From NCBI GenBank assembly GCA_963920665.1, contig OY987267.1, positions 15,686,001 to 15,750,000 on the forward strand: DNA of 64,000 nt. Reading direction: 5' to 3'. Origin of the DNA: Straminergon stramineum. Its lineage: Eukaryota; Streptophyta; Bryopsida; Hypnales; Calliergonaceae. The position numbers and the translations under genes are program-made. Below the pieces are notes generated by a model. The model did no database searches and had not been told where the DNA came from. It saw nothing but the letters and a program-made list of their open reading frames with translations. Shown in pieces: positions 50,147 to 63,989 of the stretch. Positions within the stretch are counted from its first letter, which is position 1. Each line of letters opens with the position of its first letter.

Positions 50147-51754
50147 AGAGAGTTCTTATCAGCTCGTTGGTATGCTGGGGAGCTTTTTGATTTTCCAATG
50201 CGAATTGTGCAGTCAAGACCGTTTTTATGCTGTCCAAGACTACAACAGAGATGTAAATAATTTCGGAAGAATTGTGTTTGGACCAATGTTGGCCTATCCG
50301 TGAATATCGTAATCTTGAGAACCTTTAATTCTTTCCATACATCTTTATAAATATTGATTTTCCGATTTGAACTGGCTTTTTCGTGCAAGTGTATTTTGTC
50401 GCACATTGGCAGATGCATAAAATATGTCTCAGAAACTGGACGTGTGCACCAATGATGCGTCTCCCGAGAGGAATGTGGAGGCAGCTAATCGGGAAAGAGC
50501 GCGACTGTCGAGGAATGAGACTGAATGTACTGATTGAAAAAAGAAAATTGGAGATGTGTAGTTTGTGTACGGGTTATTCTGCATGTTGTTTATGCATTGA
50601 GTGTTTCATCTCAAATGCAGAATCCTGAGGACTTGGCTCTTTCTACAAAGAGATATTTAACCCTGAGTACCTGGTCTGTGTTGCCCGATATTCCCAACTG
50701 GTGGACCAGCAGCCGTAAAATTGGGAGCTGCGCATGCAGAAATCGAATCCCCGTGAGTTGGCCGTTGAAATTGCATGTTGATTACGGATTGTAACTGTCG
50801 AAATTTTTGGGCAATTTCTGACCCGTGTGGATCAAGATATTATAATGGTCAAATTATCGTTGAAAATTATTAGAGAGCCGAAATGGAGGGGGTCCTGCGC
50901 TTTGCAAAATCGTCAGAACACGAGGAAGTAGCATCCTGCACTGATTTTTGGACAGTGGGAAGATACACCAATTGTTTGACGATCGGTGAATTGTCTGACC
51001 ACTCTACCAAGGCCAACTGAACCGGACTGTAGCGTGGGGTGAGCAGGGGGCAGGGGTAGACAGCAGGTGAGCACCCTTTCACAAAGAGCGACTAATCTAC
51101 AGTACAGTAGAGCAGGAAGTCGTGCATCATGGTCTGTATGGGACATGGCAAGGTTGTATTGAGGTATTAGGCAATGAGAGTAGATTCTAATTTTTACATA
51201 TTCTTGTTAGCAAATGAAGAAAATTTCTACACACTAAGGAGATTGTTATCTGGGTGTCGTCTACAGAAGCTCTGAATTTTCGAAGTTTTTTCAGTAGAGA
51301 ACGTAAAATAAATTCTTGAAGAGAGGCTTATTAGATTTCCTGCGTTTCTTAGTTGCAACCTTCGAATGCAATGAAATTTTTTTATTTTTTTTGAAACATA
51401 CGACCTTCAAGGGCCACAGCTGGACTGACACGACTGAACATCCAAGGCAACCCGGTTTTTAATGGAATGAAATTTTCAATTCTCTGATAATCAGTAAGTG
51501 AGGTCTTGAAAATCTGCAACACGTTTGGATTGTGGATGTAGAGCAAGACAGATTTAAGCGTTGGTTTCATTGATTCCGTTTTGCAGCTCAGAAAAAATCT
51601 GTTCTCTCTTGAACATATTACTCGTACTTCCAACAGAGTTTATTTCAACTGTAATGGAAATGGTCTCCGCAGTATGATTCTCAGTCTGGTGAAATTGAAA
51701 ACAGTGTTTCATAAGTGTAACTTATCATTTTTAAAGAAAATTGTGGCCATATAA
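50147..51754. other. 3' flank of the USP gene and intergenic DNA
   Basis: The first few hundred bases are probably 3' UTR. Beyond about 50700 no gene is supported; the open frames are short and unrelated to known families. Confidence 0.45.
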
Positions 51755-52292
51755 ATTCAAACTAGACATGTTAGAGATCAAATGGGAAAAGAAAACACAA
51801 CAATATCACATATGGATTGAAAGTTTAGAATGTTTGATTATGATGGTGTTAAAATACGAAAGTAAATTTGAAGTCTTTCAATCCTCTTTTCACATGTCAA
51901 ACTTAAAAAATTAGTCGACAAAAAGTCATGAAGTTAAAAAATATAACATGCATAACTCCAATCAATTTACAACTGCTCAAAATCTACTATGCAATTTTTT
52001 CAAATGAATTTCTAATGTGATTTTCTCCAAGATCTAATTTATTTGAGGCTCATTTCCAAGAGCCCTTAACAATAGAAAATCAAGATTTGCAATGAACATC
52101 CTTGCACAAAATCTTAAACAGAAAAATCATTTATCATTCATTTTCAAAATTGGATTTCTGATGCTAAAACAAAACTTCAAAAGAATTTTTCAAAAATATA
52201 AGCTATAAAAAAATAGTAACTTGGTAAGGTTTAATTCAACTTTAAAATATCATTGACACCAAAATTTGATGCCTTGGGCATTCAGGGGTTAA
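51755..52292 (+). mobile_element. TTAA-type element, long subfamily, left end missing
   Basis: From TAAATTCAAACTAGACATG on, the sequence follows the interior of the element at 46209. It ends GCCTTGGGCATTCAGGGG followed by TTAA (52289-52292). About the first 110 bases of the element are absent, so this copy is truncated. Confidence 0.65.
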
Positions 52293-54473
52293 AGAACAAC
52301 GCTTATGACATTGTGAACAACCCCAATATCATCTAAGCAATTTGCAAAATAGAGCACGGATAGAAAATTTCATAGTAGAGGTCATAGCAAACTCAATATC
52401 GTCTATACATATTTTATAGTAGAGGTCATGGCAATCATTAAATCATGACTTTTTAATCATATTCCAACCTTTTCAACTACAATTCCAACTAGATTTGGCA
52501 TTATACGAATCCTTTAAAGTTTTAACTATGTTAGGATGTAATTGGATGAGCCAATTTGGGTCTCATTGCCTTTATAGTGTACATACACATTGTGTCAAGA
52601 TCATATCATGCCAACATGTGTAACATGAGTAAATAACAATAATGATACAATATTGGCTTTGTCAATGCCTAAACATTGTTACTCTTTTATTTCAAAACAA
52701 GAATGAGATGAAACTCACCTTAAATCCACACTAATATCGTAAGGTGAGACTACACCTTATACATAATTCCACTAAGTGGTTTGCAAGAAAATGTACAACC
52801 TTTAGTACAACACAAGGCATGACAATGGCTATAATACTAAACTATGCCAGAGTTCAATGGCTATGGACTTATGGGAATGGATATTGTGAATTAATGGAAC
52901 CACTATAGGTGACATGTAACACCTATCATGGCCACCAAGTGATTCTAGAAGCAATGACTTAAATGCGAAAAGCACCTACATCACTACTAACACTTGACAC
53001 TAGCAAGTCTAATTGAGGCATTAAATGATGCCTACACTCTATCACACCTTTTGTCTAGCTACCAACTATTGAACTTGCATTTTCATGCTTCTCCACCAAT
53101 AGTGAATTAGTGACAAGCTATGAGTCCTTTGCACTCCAAAGAGCTCCAAGTCCTCAAGTGCATACGTAACAAGTTTTAACCTTTCATGATGCACTAATAC
53201 CACCTTCTTCACACCATCCAAAAATACTCAAAACAAATAAATTTCCTTCCACTCAAAACTCTTGAGGTGCCAATACAACCTTTTTTACACCATCCAAAAA
53301 TACTTGAAGCAAATAAATCCCCTTCCATACAAACTTCTTGACTCATTATAGAATTTGATCTCTTTTCTTGACAAATATGGTGGTTGCCACTTTAACCATG
53401 CTTCAAATAATTCCTCACCTCCATGTCATCAAAAATATCCTTGGCACCCCAAAATTCCTCACCAACCTATTCATCCATTGTAGTGACAATGGCCTCCTCA
53501 GTAATGTCTCTAGTCATTGTCATCTTATTCAAATATGTGGCACAATACTACCCCACTTGAATGAGATTTTTTCCGTCCTCCACGTGGCATTTGGATCCAT
53601 AGAAGCTTCTATGCTTTGGATTGAATTTTAGTTAGAGTCATCAACTCCCATATTTACCAACACTGCTCAATAGACAACCTCAAAGTAGTTTTACATTTGC
53701 ATTCAAGCCCATCATGCAAGCTTCCTTGTGAATTTGTTAGACTCCATCAATTACTTCAACAATTGGTGATCTATGACCAATAAAAATTCATTGCCATATA
53801 AATAGCATAAAAAATGTGCAATTGCCTAAAGTGTTGTACAACACTAACTCTCATATGAGTTATATTGTACCACAACAACCATTGTAAAGGTCACAATTAT
53901 GTTTTAATTTCACAAACTAAAAAATAAGTTTTCTTTTTTTTAAGGAAATAAATGGTTTTCATTCCATTGTTTCAAAATAAATAAGAGGTTTAGTGTTATC
54001 AACTTTTTACTTGAATATTGCATTTCCTTTTTCTTTTCAACTAAGATATGTACACCCACAAGGCCACAATCAATACTACCCTAAAAGCAACACCTACATT
54101 TGAACCAAAAAAAATAACTCTTTCCTAAATATTAATTAAATTAGAACTATAAAATTTGATAATGAAAGTTCACAAGAGATTAGTGTTGGTTTCTAGTAAA
54201 CCTAAAGATAATACTATGAAAATTCATAACTTAATCATGTATTGTTCCATGTTGAAGTTATTTGTTTTCTATTTTTTAATCCAAATAGAAATTTTATAGA
54301 TTTTTTCACCAAGTTTTTTCCAATGTTTTCAAATTGCAAACAGTTCTTTCCCAATTTGACCAACTAACAATGCACTAACTAGCAATCTTCCCCAAACACT
54401 AGAATGCACCTATTGGTCCAATAATTAGAGTATTTTGTAAATATTGTAGTCACAAAAGGCCACCTTTTTAGAG
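52293..54473. other. Gene-poor DNA with a short tandem duplication
   Basis: No intact gene. A unit of about 76 bases is present twice in tandem (about 53196-53271 and 53272-53347), recognisable by ACACCATCCAAAAATACT in each. On the minus strand near 53400-53600 broken protein-like stretches appear (such as EEFWGAKDIFDDMEV), perhaps a decayed retroelement, but I cannot assign them. Confidence 0.4.
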
Positions 54474-55150
54474 ATAACCTCTAAATACCCAAGGTGTTTC
54501 TTGAGCTTCTTGAAATTTGCTTTACATTGAATAGAAACCTAACATTTAGATAAATTCCATCAATTTAAAAAAAAATAATAATTGTACAAATTCAAATTAG
54601 ACACGTTAGAGATCACATTGAAAAAGAAAACATAACAATGTCACTTATAGATTGAAAGATTATAATGTAATAGTTGATTCACAAAGGTGTTAAACTTGCC
54701 AAAATGATTTGAAGTCTTTCAATCTTGTTTTCACATGTCAAATCTAAAATTGATATCACCAAAAAAATATGAGTTTAAAGGACACAATAACATGCATAAT
54801 TCCAATCAATTTACATCTTTTCAAAATCTACTCTACAATTTATTTTAAATGAATCTCTATTGCAATTTTTTCTTCAAGAACGATTGTATTTAAGACTCAT
54901 TTCCAAGAGCCCTCAACACTAGAAAATCTAGATTTGCAATGGACACCCTTGCCTAAAATCTTAAATAGAAAAATCATAATCATTCATTTTGAAAATCAAT
55001 GAAAATTCAGATTTCAGTTGGCCAAATTAATCTTCAAAAAATAATTTCTCATAAATGTAAAATACCAAAAATACTAATTTGATAAGGTTTTATTTAACTT
55101 CAAAGTTTTGTCGACACCAGAATTTGATGCCTCGGGCATTTAGGGGTTAA
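54474..55150 (+). mobile_element. TTAA-type inverted-repeat element, long subfamily (about 670 bp)
   Basis: The left end is ATAA then CCTCTAAATACCCAAGG; the right end is CCTCGGGCATTTAGGGG then TTAA (55147-55150). The interior follows the copies at 46209 and 51755, including GACACGTTAGAGATCACAT and CCAAGAGCCCTCAACACTAG. It is an older copy by its terminal mismatches. Confidence 0.7.
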
Positions 55151-55317
55151 TAATGGCTAAATGGCATCTACAAAACGCCATTCACTGACCCATTTGCCGT
55201 GGTCCGTACCCACTGATGCCGCCCTGACTCCCCTGAATCATGGCATGTTCCCCTAACGAACTCACTCCCGTGAAATCTACCGAATTTTTAAATACAAAAT
55301 TTTAAATTTAAAAAAAA

Positions 55318-56088
55318 TTGGAAGTATGCGTTCATTGCGATAGCAGCAGAGGCGGGCTGCACATGTCAGCCCCCAGTGGCTGCCAACTGTTTCCCGCCGC
55401 TTCGTTCCCATCCCCGACGACGTCCAATGTCTACGTCGGACGTTTTCACTTCTCGTCCGACGGACGTCGGAAAAAACACCGAAGGAAGCACCTCGAAGGG
55501 GACAGGCGCAGCCAGGCGTGGTCCCTCTGCTACTCTAAGTTAGTCTCTGCTCTCTTTCCTGGGATGCAACCTCAGTCCCTTCTGCCGATTTCGCCTAAGT
55601 TGATGTGATTGCGTTGCGAGCTGACAGATCTCGGGCGTGCTCTCAATCAGGTGACGGTCTCCTTCTCTTGCGGATTTTCACGGATTTTCTGGGTTTTTTG
55701 TTTGCCGTTTGCTAGCTTGTGTGTTGTTGCGCAACGGGGAATGGTGGTTTCATGATGGGGATCTTTATTTTTGTTTTTTGGGGTTGGGTTAGGCGGTGGT
55801 CGTCTGAATGGCTTTGAGATCTTTTGGGTGAGGTTTGTGCGTGTGGATGGCCGCGGGTGCTGTAGATGTGCCTACTGCAGCATTTTCTTGCTGGCTTTGC
55901 TGCGAGTTCGCTATTTGCAGTGAGGATTTGTTGATTTATGCGTTTGTTGTGGCGTGAAGAAAGATTGGGAGTCGACGAGTAAGGCTAGCCATCTTATTGT
56001 CAAAATCTGGTGAACGGTGCAGGAGTGTGTGGAGGCGAGACCGGCAGAGAGGTGTTGGAAGAGGCAAGCCTAAGGGTAACGGTTTGAC
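55318..56088 (+). promoter_or_regulatory. Promoter/leader region of the mitochondrial-type protein gene
   Basis: GC content rises sharply from about 55330. A 9-base hairpin (CGTCGGACG at 55434-55442, CGTCCGACG at 55454-55462) lies upstream of a pyrimidine-rich stretch. A splice donor (AATCAG|GTGACG, 55650/55651) and an acceptor (GGTGCAG, ending 56022) suggest a leader intron. The transcription start is not fixed. Confidence 0.35.
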
Positions 56089-57775
56089 ATGGCTGAAGCT
56101 ATGAGGAAGGCTGCGCTGCTTTGTAGAAATGTGAGGCGTTTGTCCACTGTGGCTTCGCAAGGCTCCTTCGGCCTTGTGTCAAGGCCCCTGGCTGGAAAGG
56201 TGGATGCTTCTTCGAAGCTGCTCTCATCTCCATTTTGGTGTGTTGAATCCAGAGGAGTTGGTGGTGCACTTGTTCAATCGAGTGCCCCTGCACGTGTTGT
56301 GGCTTTGAGGTTCAAAGGGTTCGGGACTTTCAATGAAGAGCATGCGAATGCTGCCGTGCCTGAGGACGAGTTTGAGGTATGCGTGATTTCTTTCTTGAAT
56401 GTCAAGTGACGGTGTTCCCTAGCAGCAATTCATGTAAAGCTTGTTCTGGTCATGGATTCATGGTCTTGTGGCGTCGGTTAACCCTAGAGAACCAAGAAGC
56501 CTAAATCGGCGCTTGTTTAAGTAGGGCGTATGATAGTTGTTTGTTTTGCCAATTTTAATTGTTTTTGACCATCAAAAGCAATTTTCGTCGCGGATTATGG
56601 TGGTGTGTTGTCTGGCCCGATCTGAATTATTTTTAAAAGTATGATGAATTGAATTGTTCATTTGAAAACCACGAATCCTTGATCTTTTAGGGTTAAAGTA
56701 AGGGTGGCAGTAACTGCGAGGTGAACATGAATTTTTATTTTTATTTTTATTTTTTGGATCGATATTCACTGGTTGTGTCCTTTTTTGTGGTGTCTAAGCC
56801 GAATTAAGGAAGATGTGTGAATAATGGTTTTATTCCTCTTGATGAGCTTGCGTATTGGTAGGATTGTTATTAGTGATGGTGAACCTTTCGTTCCTACACC
56901 CACATGCCGCCACTTTTGGACCAATGAATGGGATGGACTACTGTATTTTCTAGTATGGACGTACTTATGGTGTGCGGGGTTCATGTTCTGATGGATTCTG
57001 CTCAAATTGGTTGGTCACTACCGAGGAATAGAGGAATTATGACCTTTTTTAGAATTTTGTGATTGTTTATTTATCTTTTCGTTTCCCTCTACACGGGAGA
57101 CATGGCAGGGTGATGCTCTAGTTTTGAGTATGATTTTCGAGAGTTACCTTACATACCACTTTCAAGAGTGATTGAAGGGGAAGCTTCAGCATGCTTCTCT
57201 TGCTATCACTATTTTGACAAGTTCGCAGCAGATTGCATTTATGGTCCAGGTTTGTAACTACTCATTTTGAAGAATGTAGGATGAGGTGAATGATGATGAG
57301 CATCCAGAGGTGGCTATTGAGAAAGCTAGTCACGAGCTTTTCAGGCAATCCAATTCAGTTGGTAAGCTTCAGATGCTTGACCTCCCTCCCCATGAGCCGT
57401 TTGTTTTTTCCAAATTTTACACTGAGTTGATGCAGATCACATTAATACCTTTGCGGAAGTTATTAATCAGCCCTATAATTTTCTTATTGGCTACTTGCAT
57501 GATTGCCTTCAATGCTCTAGTGGATGCTTTGTCTGATTTTGTCTGTTTGCTCAAATAATGTACTATATTACGCTGTCATTGTTTTGTATCTAATCTTATT
57601 CTGGATTTTTTGCATAGTTGTTCATGATACCTCTGAGGAGGAAGAATTTAAAGTTAAAGAGCTCGGTAGAGAGAAGCCTGGCGCTGATATTGCGCGTGAG
57701 GTATGGAGCGCGAAGGAGCAAGATGGCACCAGTGTGTTCAACGATGAATCTGACAAAGCGACTGCCAAAGGATAA
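56089..57775 (+). CDS. Predicted mitochondrial protein of unknown function (175 residues), 3 exons
   Basis: Exons: 56089-56376, 57280-57361, 57618-57775; GT-AG borders and phases (0, then 1) agree and give 175 residues. The N-terminus MAEAMRKAALLCRNVRRLST is rich in Arg and Ala, lacks acidic residues after position 3 and ends in Arg-Arg before STVAS. This is the typical look of a cleavable mitochondrial presequence. The mature part is small, hydrophilic and acidic (DEVNDDEHPEVAIEKASHEL, later HDTSEEEEFKVKELGREKP) and ends SDKATAKG. There are no membrane segments and no recognised domain. Charge and lack of Cys in the mature part recall small stress-type proteins, but this is only an impression. 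Confidence 0.7.
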
Positions 57776-59103
57776 ATATCGTATCCATCCAAGGGTAAAA
57801 GCAGTCTTTTAACTCAAGATATTTCAGTCGTGAATACGCTCAGAAAAACTGAGAATTTGGGAAGATAATGCAGTGTGCACAGTTGGTAATACATTTGGTA
57901 CTACTGTATTACGATGTTAACTTGGTAGACTCTTGTATGTGAGCAATAGTTTTCCTTATATTTTCTTACATTCTTTAGGAATGTACGAACGAACCATGCA
58001 CTCTGGCATTGTACAATGTACATAACTACCTGTATTGAAATGCAGCAGCTTTCCCACTGTTGCTGGGTGAAATAGGTATATTTTGATGTAAGAAACTAGC
58101 ATTGTGGTGCCACTGTGGAGCCATGGGTGCGCAGTATGGTGCTATTTCATAGTCTGTAATACAAGTTGCAATGTTTAGATTTCATAATATTGTACAGAGA
58201 ATGTGGACTCTGGTATTGTAGCAGATTTACAGAGTTCTATTGGGATTCTCGATAGTCCTAGTAGATAAAGTGAACCTTCTATAATCTACGTATTTGCATT
58301 CTGATTTTTAGTGTAAAAGCATCAGCGCTTCGTAAAACTGGACATTGGTTACACGAATAGTGTATAATATTTCACAGCTAGTTCCAAGCATTTTTCTTCT
58401 TTATTATTTTGGTACTTCATATTTCCACCTTGCGTGGAAGCTTAGAAGTGTGGGTATAGTTTCCTCGAGAAGTGTGCCAGTGCTAGATGACCGCAGAGGT
58501 GCACGGGATAGTGTCGAATGGCAGAGGGCTTTGCCTTCGTGGTATGTTCCATTTTTTGGTTCAGAAAAGATGAAGTTGCTGTCGGTGATTTATTACCACA
58601 TTGTACCATACTGAATAGAGTAACATAAAAACTTAAGTCTGCAGTTCCTTATTCCATGGTAAAAGATATTGGGCTGCTGAGACTATCCTTCCGCTTTCTC
58701 AAATGAGCACTGGGTTGCAATCCGACACAAGGGAGTTTTTCCCAAAAGTCAATTATCTACCACATATTTTTGCCCATAGTATTGACCTGAGTGATAGATT
58801 TCTGCCTAGGCTTGAGGTTAATGCAGAATTCGCAAATGGGGTGTCCATTGGAGTCTTCAGAACTACAATGAGAATTGCCAGTTTTCAGGCAGAGTTTGAA
58901 AATGTCGTTTACCTGCTAAGGGCCTCGACCTCCATTTTCTGGACGATGGACAGATTGAAATTCGAGTTTCATCCTTCTATCTGCTTATTCTGCCTGCTTA
59001 GATGAAAGTTATTCTAGTTTGTAGAGATACTTTATCAAGTTGTTTACCTATCTAAAAGTTGGATTAGTTCAAAACTGGATTTGCCAAGACGAGCTTATAG
59101 ATT
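57776..59103. other. 3' UTR of the mitochondrial-type gene and intergenic DNA
   Basis: About the first 500 bases have the look of a 3' UTR. Two frames at 58345-58614 and 58703-59005 (+) have no recognisable homology, and I do not call them genes. Confidence 0.4.
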
Positions 59104-59182
59104 TTAACCCCTAAAGGACCATGGGTGCAAAATGCAGTGTTGTAGAAGCCACTTGGTGGCCTTATGGTCCTTTACGAGTTAA
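59104..59182. mobile_element. Very short TTAA-flanked inverted-repeat element (71 bp)
   Basis: TTAA (59104-59107), then CCCCTAAAGGACCAT; the right end is ATGGTCCTTTACGAG, then TTAA (59179-59182). The copy is little more than two ends joined. Confidence 0.7.
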
Positions 59183-59529
59183 GAACACAAAAATTTGAAA
59201 ATTCAGCATGTGAAGACTGAAGAGATCATTCAAATCCATTAAAGCAAATTTTACTGTGTAAATGACAATGTTTTGTTTGTAACAATGATAAAAAAAATTG
59301 GCAATTAGTTCAAAGCTAGCCAATGGATTTGGGAAAAAAAATGGTTGTATTTTGAAATTAAAGGATGCTAAACCAGGAAGAAATTTCTAGAACCAGAAAT
59401 CAACCGTTGCCACCTAAAATTTGGAGGATATTTGACCGCTTTCTTAGAATATTTGGGGGATTTCAGTTGCCTTGCTAAAAAAATTATTGGCTAATACCTG
59501 GCTAATGAAGGTGTGTTACCACCGGATAT

Positions 59530-59943
59530 CAACCTCAACTTTCAAGTTGCAAGGGAGTATAGAGTGGATGGACAAAACTTTTGGAGATATATAGACTTCA
59601 ATTAGTTGGAGTCCATCTTTGAAATTACAATATCCTAACCTACTAACTCGTATTGAAATTTCTAAGTGTCAATGTGTGAGCACCACACACGTGTGAAAGG
59701 GCATTTTCAATGCAAAATAACATCAAGGAAAAACTTCAAAATCATATGACAACATCCAATTTGGACAATGTCATGCAATTGGCCTTAGAAGGACCTGACA
59801 AAGACTACGACAACATAATGGAAGAGGCCATTGTCTTGTGGAAGAATTCTTCTAAATTTTGCCATTTATATGGGAATCTTGAGCCGTACCTTACAAGGGG
59901 AGCTGAAGAAATATTTGAAGAATGTGAAATTAATACTTCCTAA
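59530..59943 (+). pseudogene. Relic of a hAT-superfamily transposase, C-terminal part
   Basis: Broken frames encode YPNLLTRIEISKCQCVST, then, after a frame change near 59685, CERAFSMQNNIKEKLQ and NVMQLALEGPDKDYD. The run YPNLL...VST..CERAFS.QN.IK...R....L..(L/M)M.I..EGP is the conserved dimerisation end of hAT transposases. The N-terminal catalytic part is not recognisable. It ends in a stop after EECEINTS. Confidence 0.65.
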
Positions 59944-60380
59944 ATTCTTTTGATTTAATGCAACCTTTTCATAACCATCCTCAACTCCATAATGCATGGG
60001 TTGGGAGGATCCTTGGCCTTCAAGTGGTGAAGGGCTTTGTTAGGTTCAATTCCTACTATGTGATATTAATTAGTACTTTCATTTTCAAATTCTTTTTCTA
60101 TATTTTATAGAAATTTGAAATTTTAGACAATGCCAATTTCAATATGGAGGAAATTAGCCTGTGAGAAATTGAAATTGGAGGAAACAAATTGGTACTTTTT
60201 ATGATTCAAAGGATGTAACCAGTGCCCATTGAAAAAAAGTGGTTCATTTTTGTAGAAAGAGGAAATCAGCTAGAGGACCTCAAAAAAATTCCCAAACACT
60301 GGTTTGTAATCAACTTTAGAAGGAATCTTTACAGTTCTCTTTCAGGATTCATTAAAAAAAGGATTGATAAGAACTCTACC
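59944..60380. other. AT-rich DNA without a gene
   Basis: No feature supported between the hAT relic and the next inverted-repeat element. Confidence 0.45.
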
Positions 60381-61356
60381 TTAACCCCTCATCGCTTGAA
60401 GTCCAAACATGTGTAAAAGTTGACTTGCTTTTCAAGTCCTACAAGTTTAAATCTCAGTGAGTTATGAAAATCTCAACCGTACAATATTGTAGTGTGCATG
60501 TTGAAGATGGTGTGTAAAAAATTTGTGGTCATTTGACCATGTAGATTGAAAGATTATAATGTTTTAGTGTTAAAAAAAGATGCTGAAATTTTCTTAAAAA
60601 CACATTTGGAGGTGAAATTCGACTTCTAAACCTACTCAAATGAAAAAAGTTTAAACTACAAAGTGATTCAAACCAAAAGACAAACAATTTGGTGAAAAAA
60701 AATCTCACTCAATTGACTCATTGTGTTTGCAAAATTGTTTTGAAATGTCAACAAACAATGAAAAAAGTAGCGAAGAATCAGATCTATGTCTGAACCTCCC
60801 TCTACTAAAATGCTACTCAGTCACTCATAACCTCTTGGATTCATATGAAATTTTAATTTTATATACAAGACTAGTATGTGCAACTTTTCCAACAAAAATG
60901 ATTGAAAGCGGACCATGTATGAAGAAGTTATGAGCCACCGAAGTTCATTGTAATGCAAAAATGTCTGGATTTTGAACTTGGAATTCCTCCCTAACATTCA
61001 AAACAACTTGGATTGACATAAAAATTTTACCACAAAAACTAGGCTTTATTGGGAACAAAACCCAACAATTTTGATTGAAAACGAACATTTGATGAGAAAG
61101 ATACAAACCCCCGACATTGCAGCCATCAGAATGCAGTGTAAACTCAAATTCAACCTATGAAACTTCAAATGGCTCTCAAAAACTCAGTAAATCTTGAATT
61201 GATCTAAAAATTATACCACTGGAACTAGACTAATATGCACAACTTTCCCAACAAGTTTTATTCAATTCGGACATTGGATGCAAAAGTTACAGCACTTTAA
61301 ATTTTACTCCCAGACTATGAGGACACTTTTCGTCCCCTCCAGCGGTGAGTGGTTAA
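60381..61356. mobile_element. TTAA-flanked element with CCCCTCATCGCT ends (968 bp)
   Basis: TTAA (60381-60384) is followed by CCCCTCATCGCTTG. The right end read in reverse complement is CCACTCACCGCTGG, and TTAA follows (61353-61356). The ends differ from the CCCCTAAA group, so this is a related but separate subfamily. The interior has repeated CAACTTTYCCAACAA motifs (near 60883 and 61241) but no long frame. Confidence 0.5.
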
Positions 61357-62038
61357 GGTTCTGCATTGGGCAATACATATCAATTCCAAAATATGCTTCC
61401 AAATTGAACATTACAATGACTTTTTCTCAAATCGTCAATTCTGTACATAATTCTGGACGTTTAGGGTTTCACCTAGTCACAGAATGCCCACGCAACAGAA
61501 AATGCAAATGCGACATAATAAAAACAGCCAATTCTGTTAGTCTACAAATAACTTGGATACGACAAACTAAAGAATCTCATGGACCGAACGAAACAACTTC
61601 GAAAACGTGAACAAACAAAACTGCGTACTCCCACATTACAGATCGTGGCTAATAAATGAAAACATCAAACTTAGCACTCAAACCCCAACGTCCAGCCGAC
61701 TGAAATCAAAACAGGTCGAAAGCAACAACCCTTCCGATCTGCTATCAGCAAACACATCTACAGTAGCCACCAAAGCTAGTTCACTAGCCAGACACGTTCA
61801 AGTTTGGGCACGCCAGTAACTTTAAAATCATCGCCTTCAGTAAAGCAATTCCTTCCAGGTCAATAATATGTTAAAAAAATGTCATCCTTGCCAATCAAAA
61901 ACCCAAAACATCCATCGGGAACTTTCACAGCAAGTAAGATGCTCTCAGAAAAAAAAGAGAAAAAGATGCTCCGCTCGCAAAAAAAACATAACTACCAACA
62001 AAGATCCACATCCCCGTGTCAACACCCAAGAGACAACA
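61357..62038 (-). other. 3' flank of the S-adenosylhomocysteine hydrolase gene
   Basis: This lies downstream of the hydrolase stop codon and should contain its 3' UTR. GC content falls away from the gene. No other gene is seen; the long plus-strand frame across 61868-63265 is a shadow of the hydrolase. Confidence 0.5.

Positions 62039-63989
<1,951 letters not shown>

Noticed and set aside
53368..53631. Open frame of 87 codons near the tandem duplication
   Set aside because: The protein-like signal seems to be on the opposite strand and is broken; no family could be named.
58345..59005. Two plus-strand frames that might be exons of a further gene
   Set aside because: There is no recognisable family, no consistent splice pairing and no composition change.
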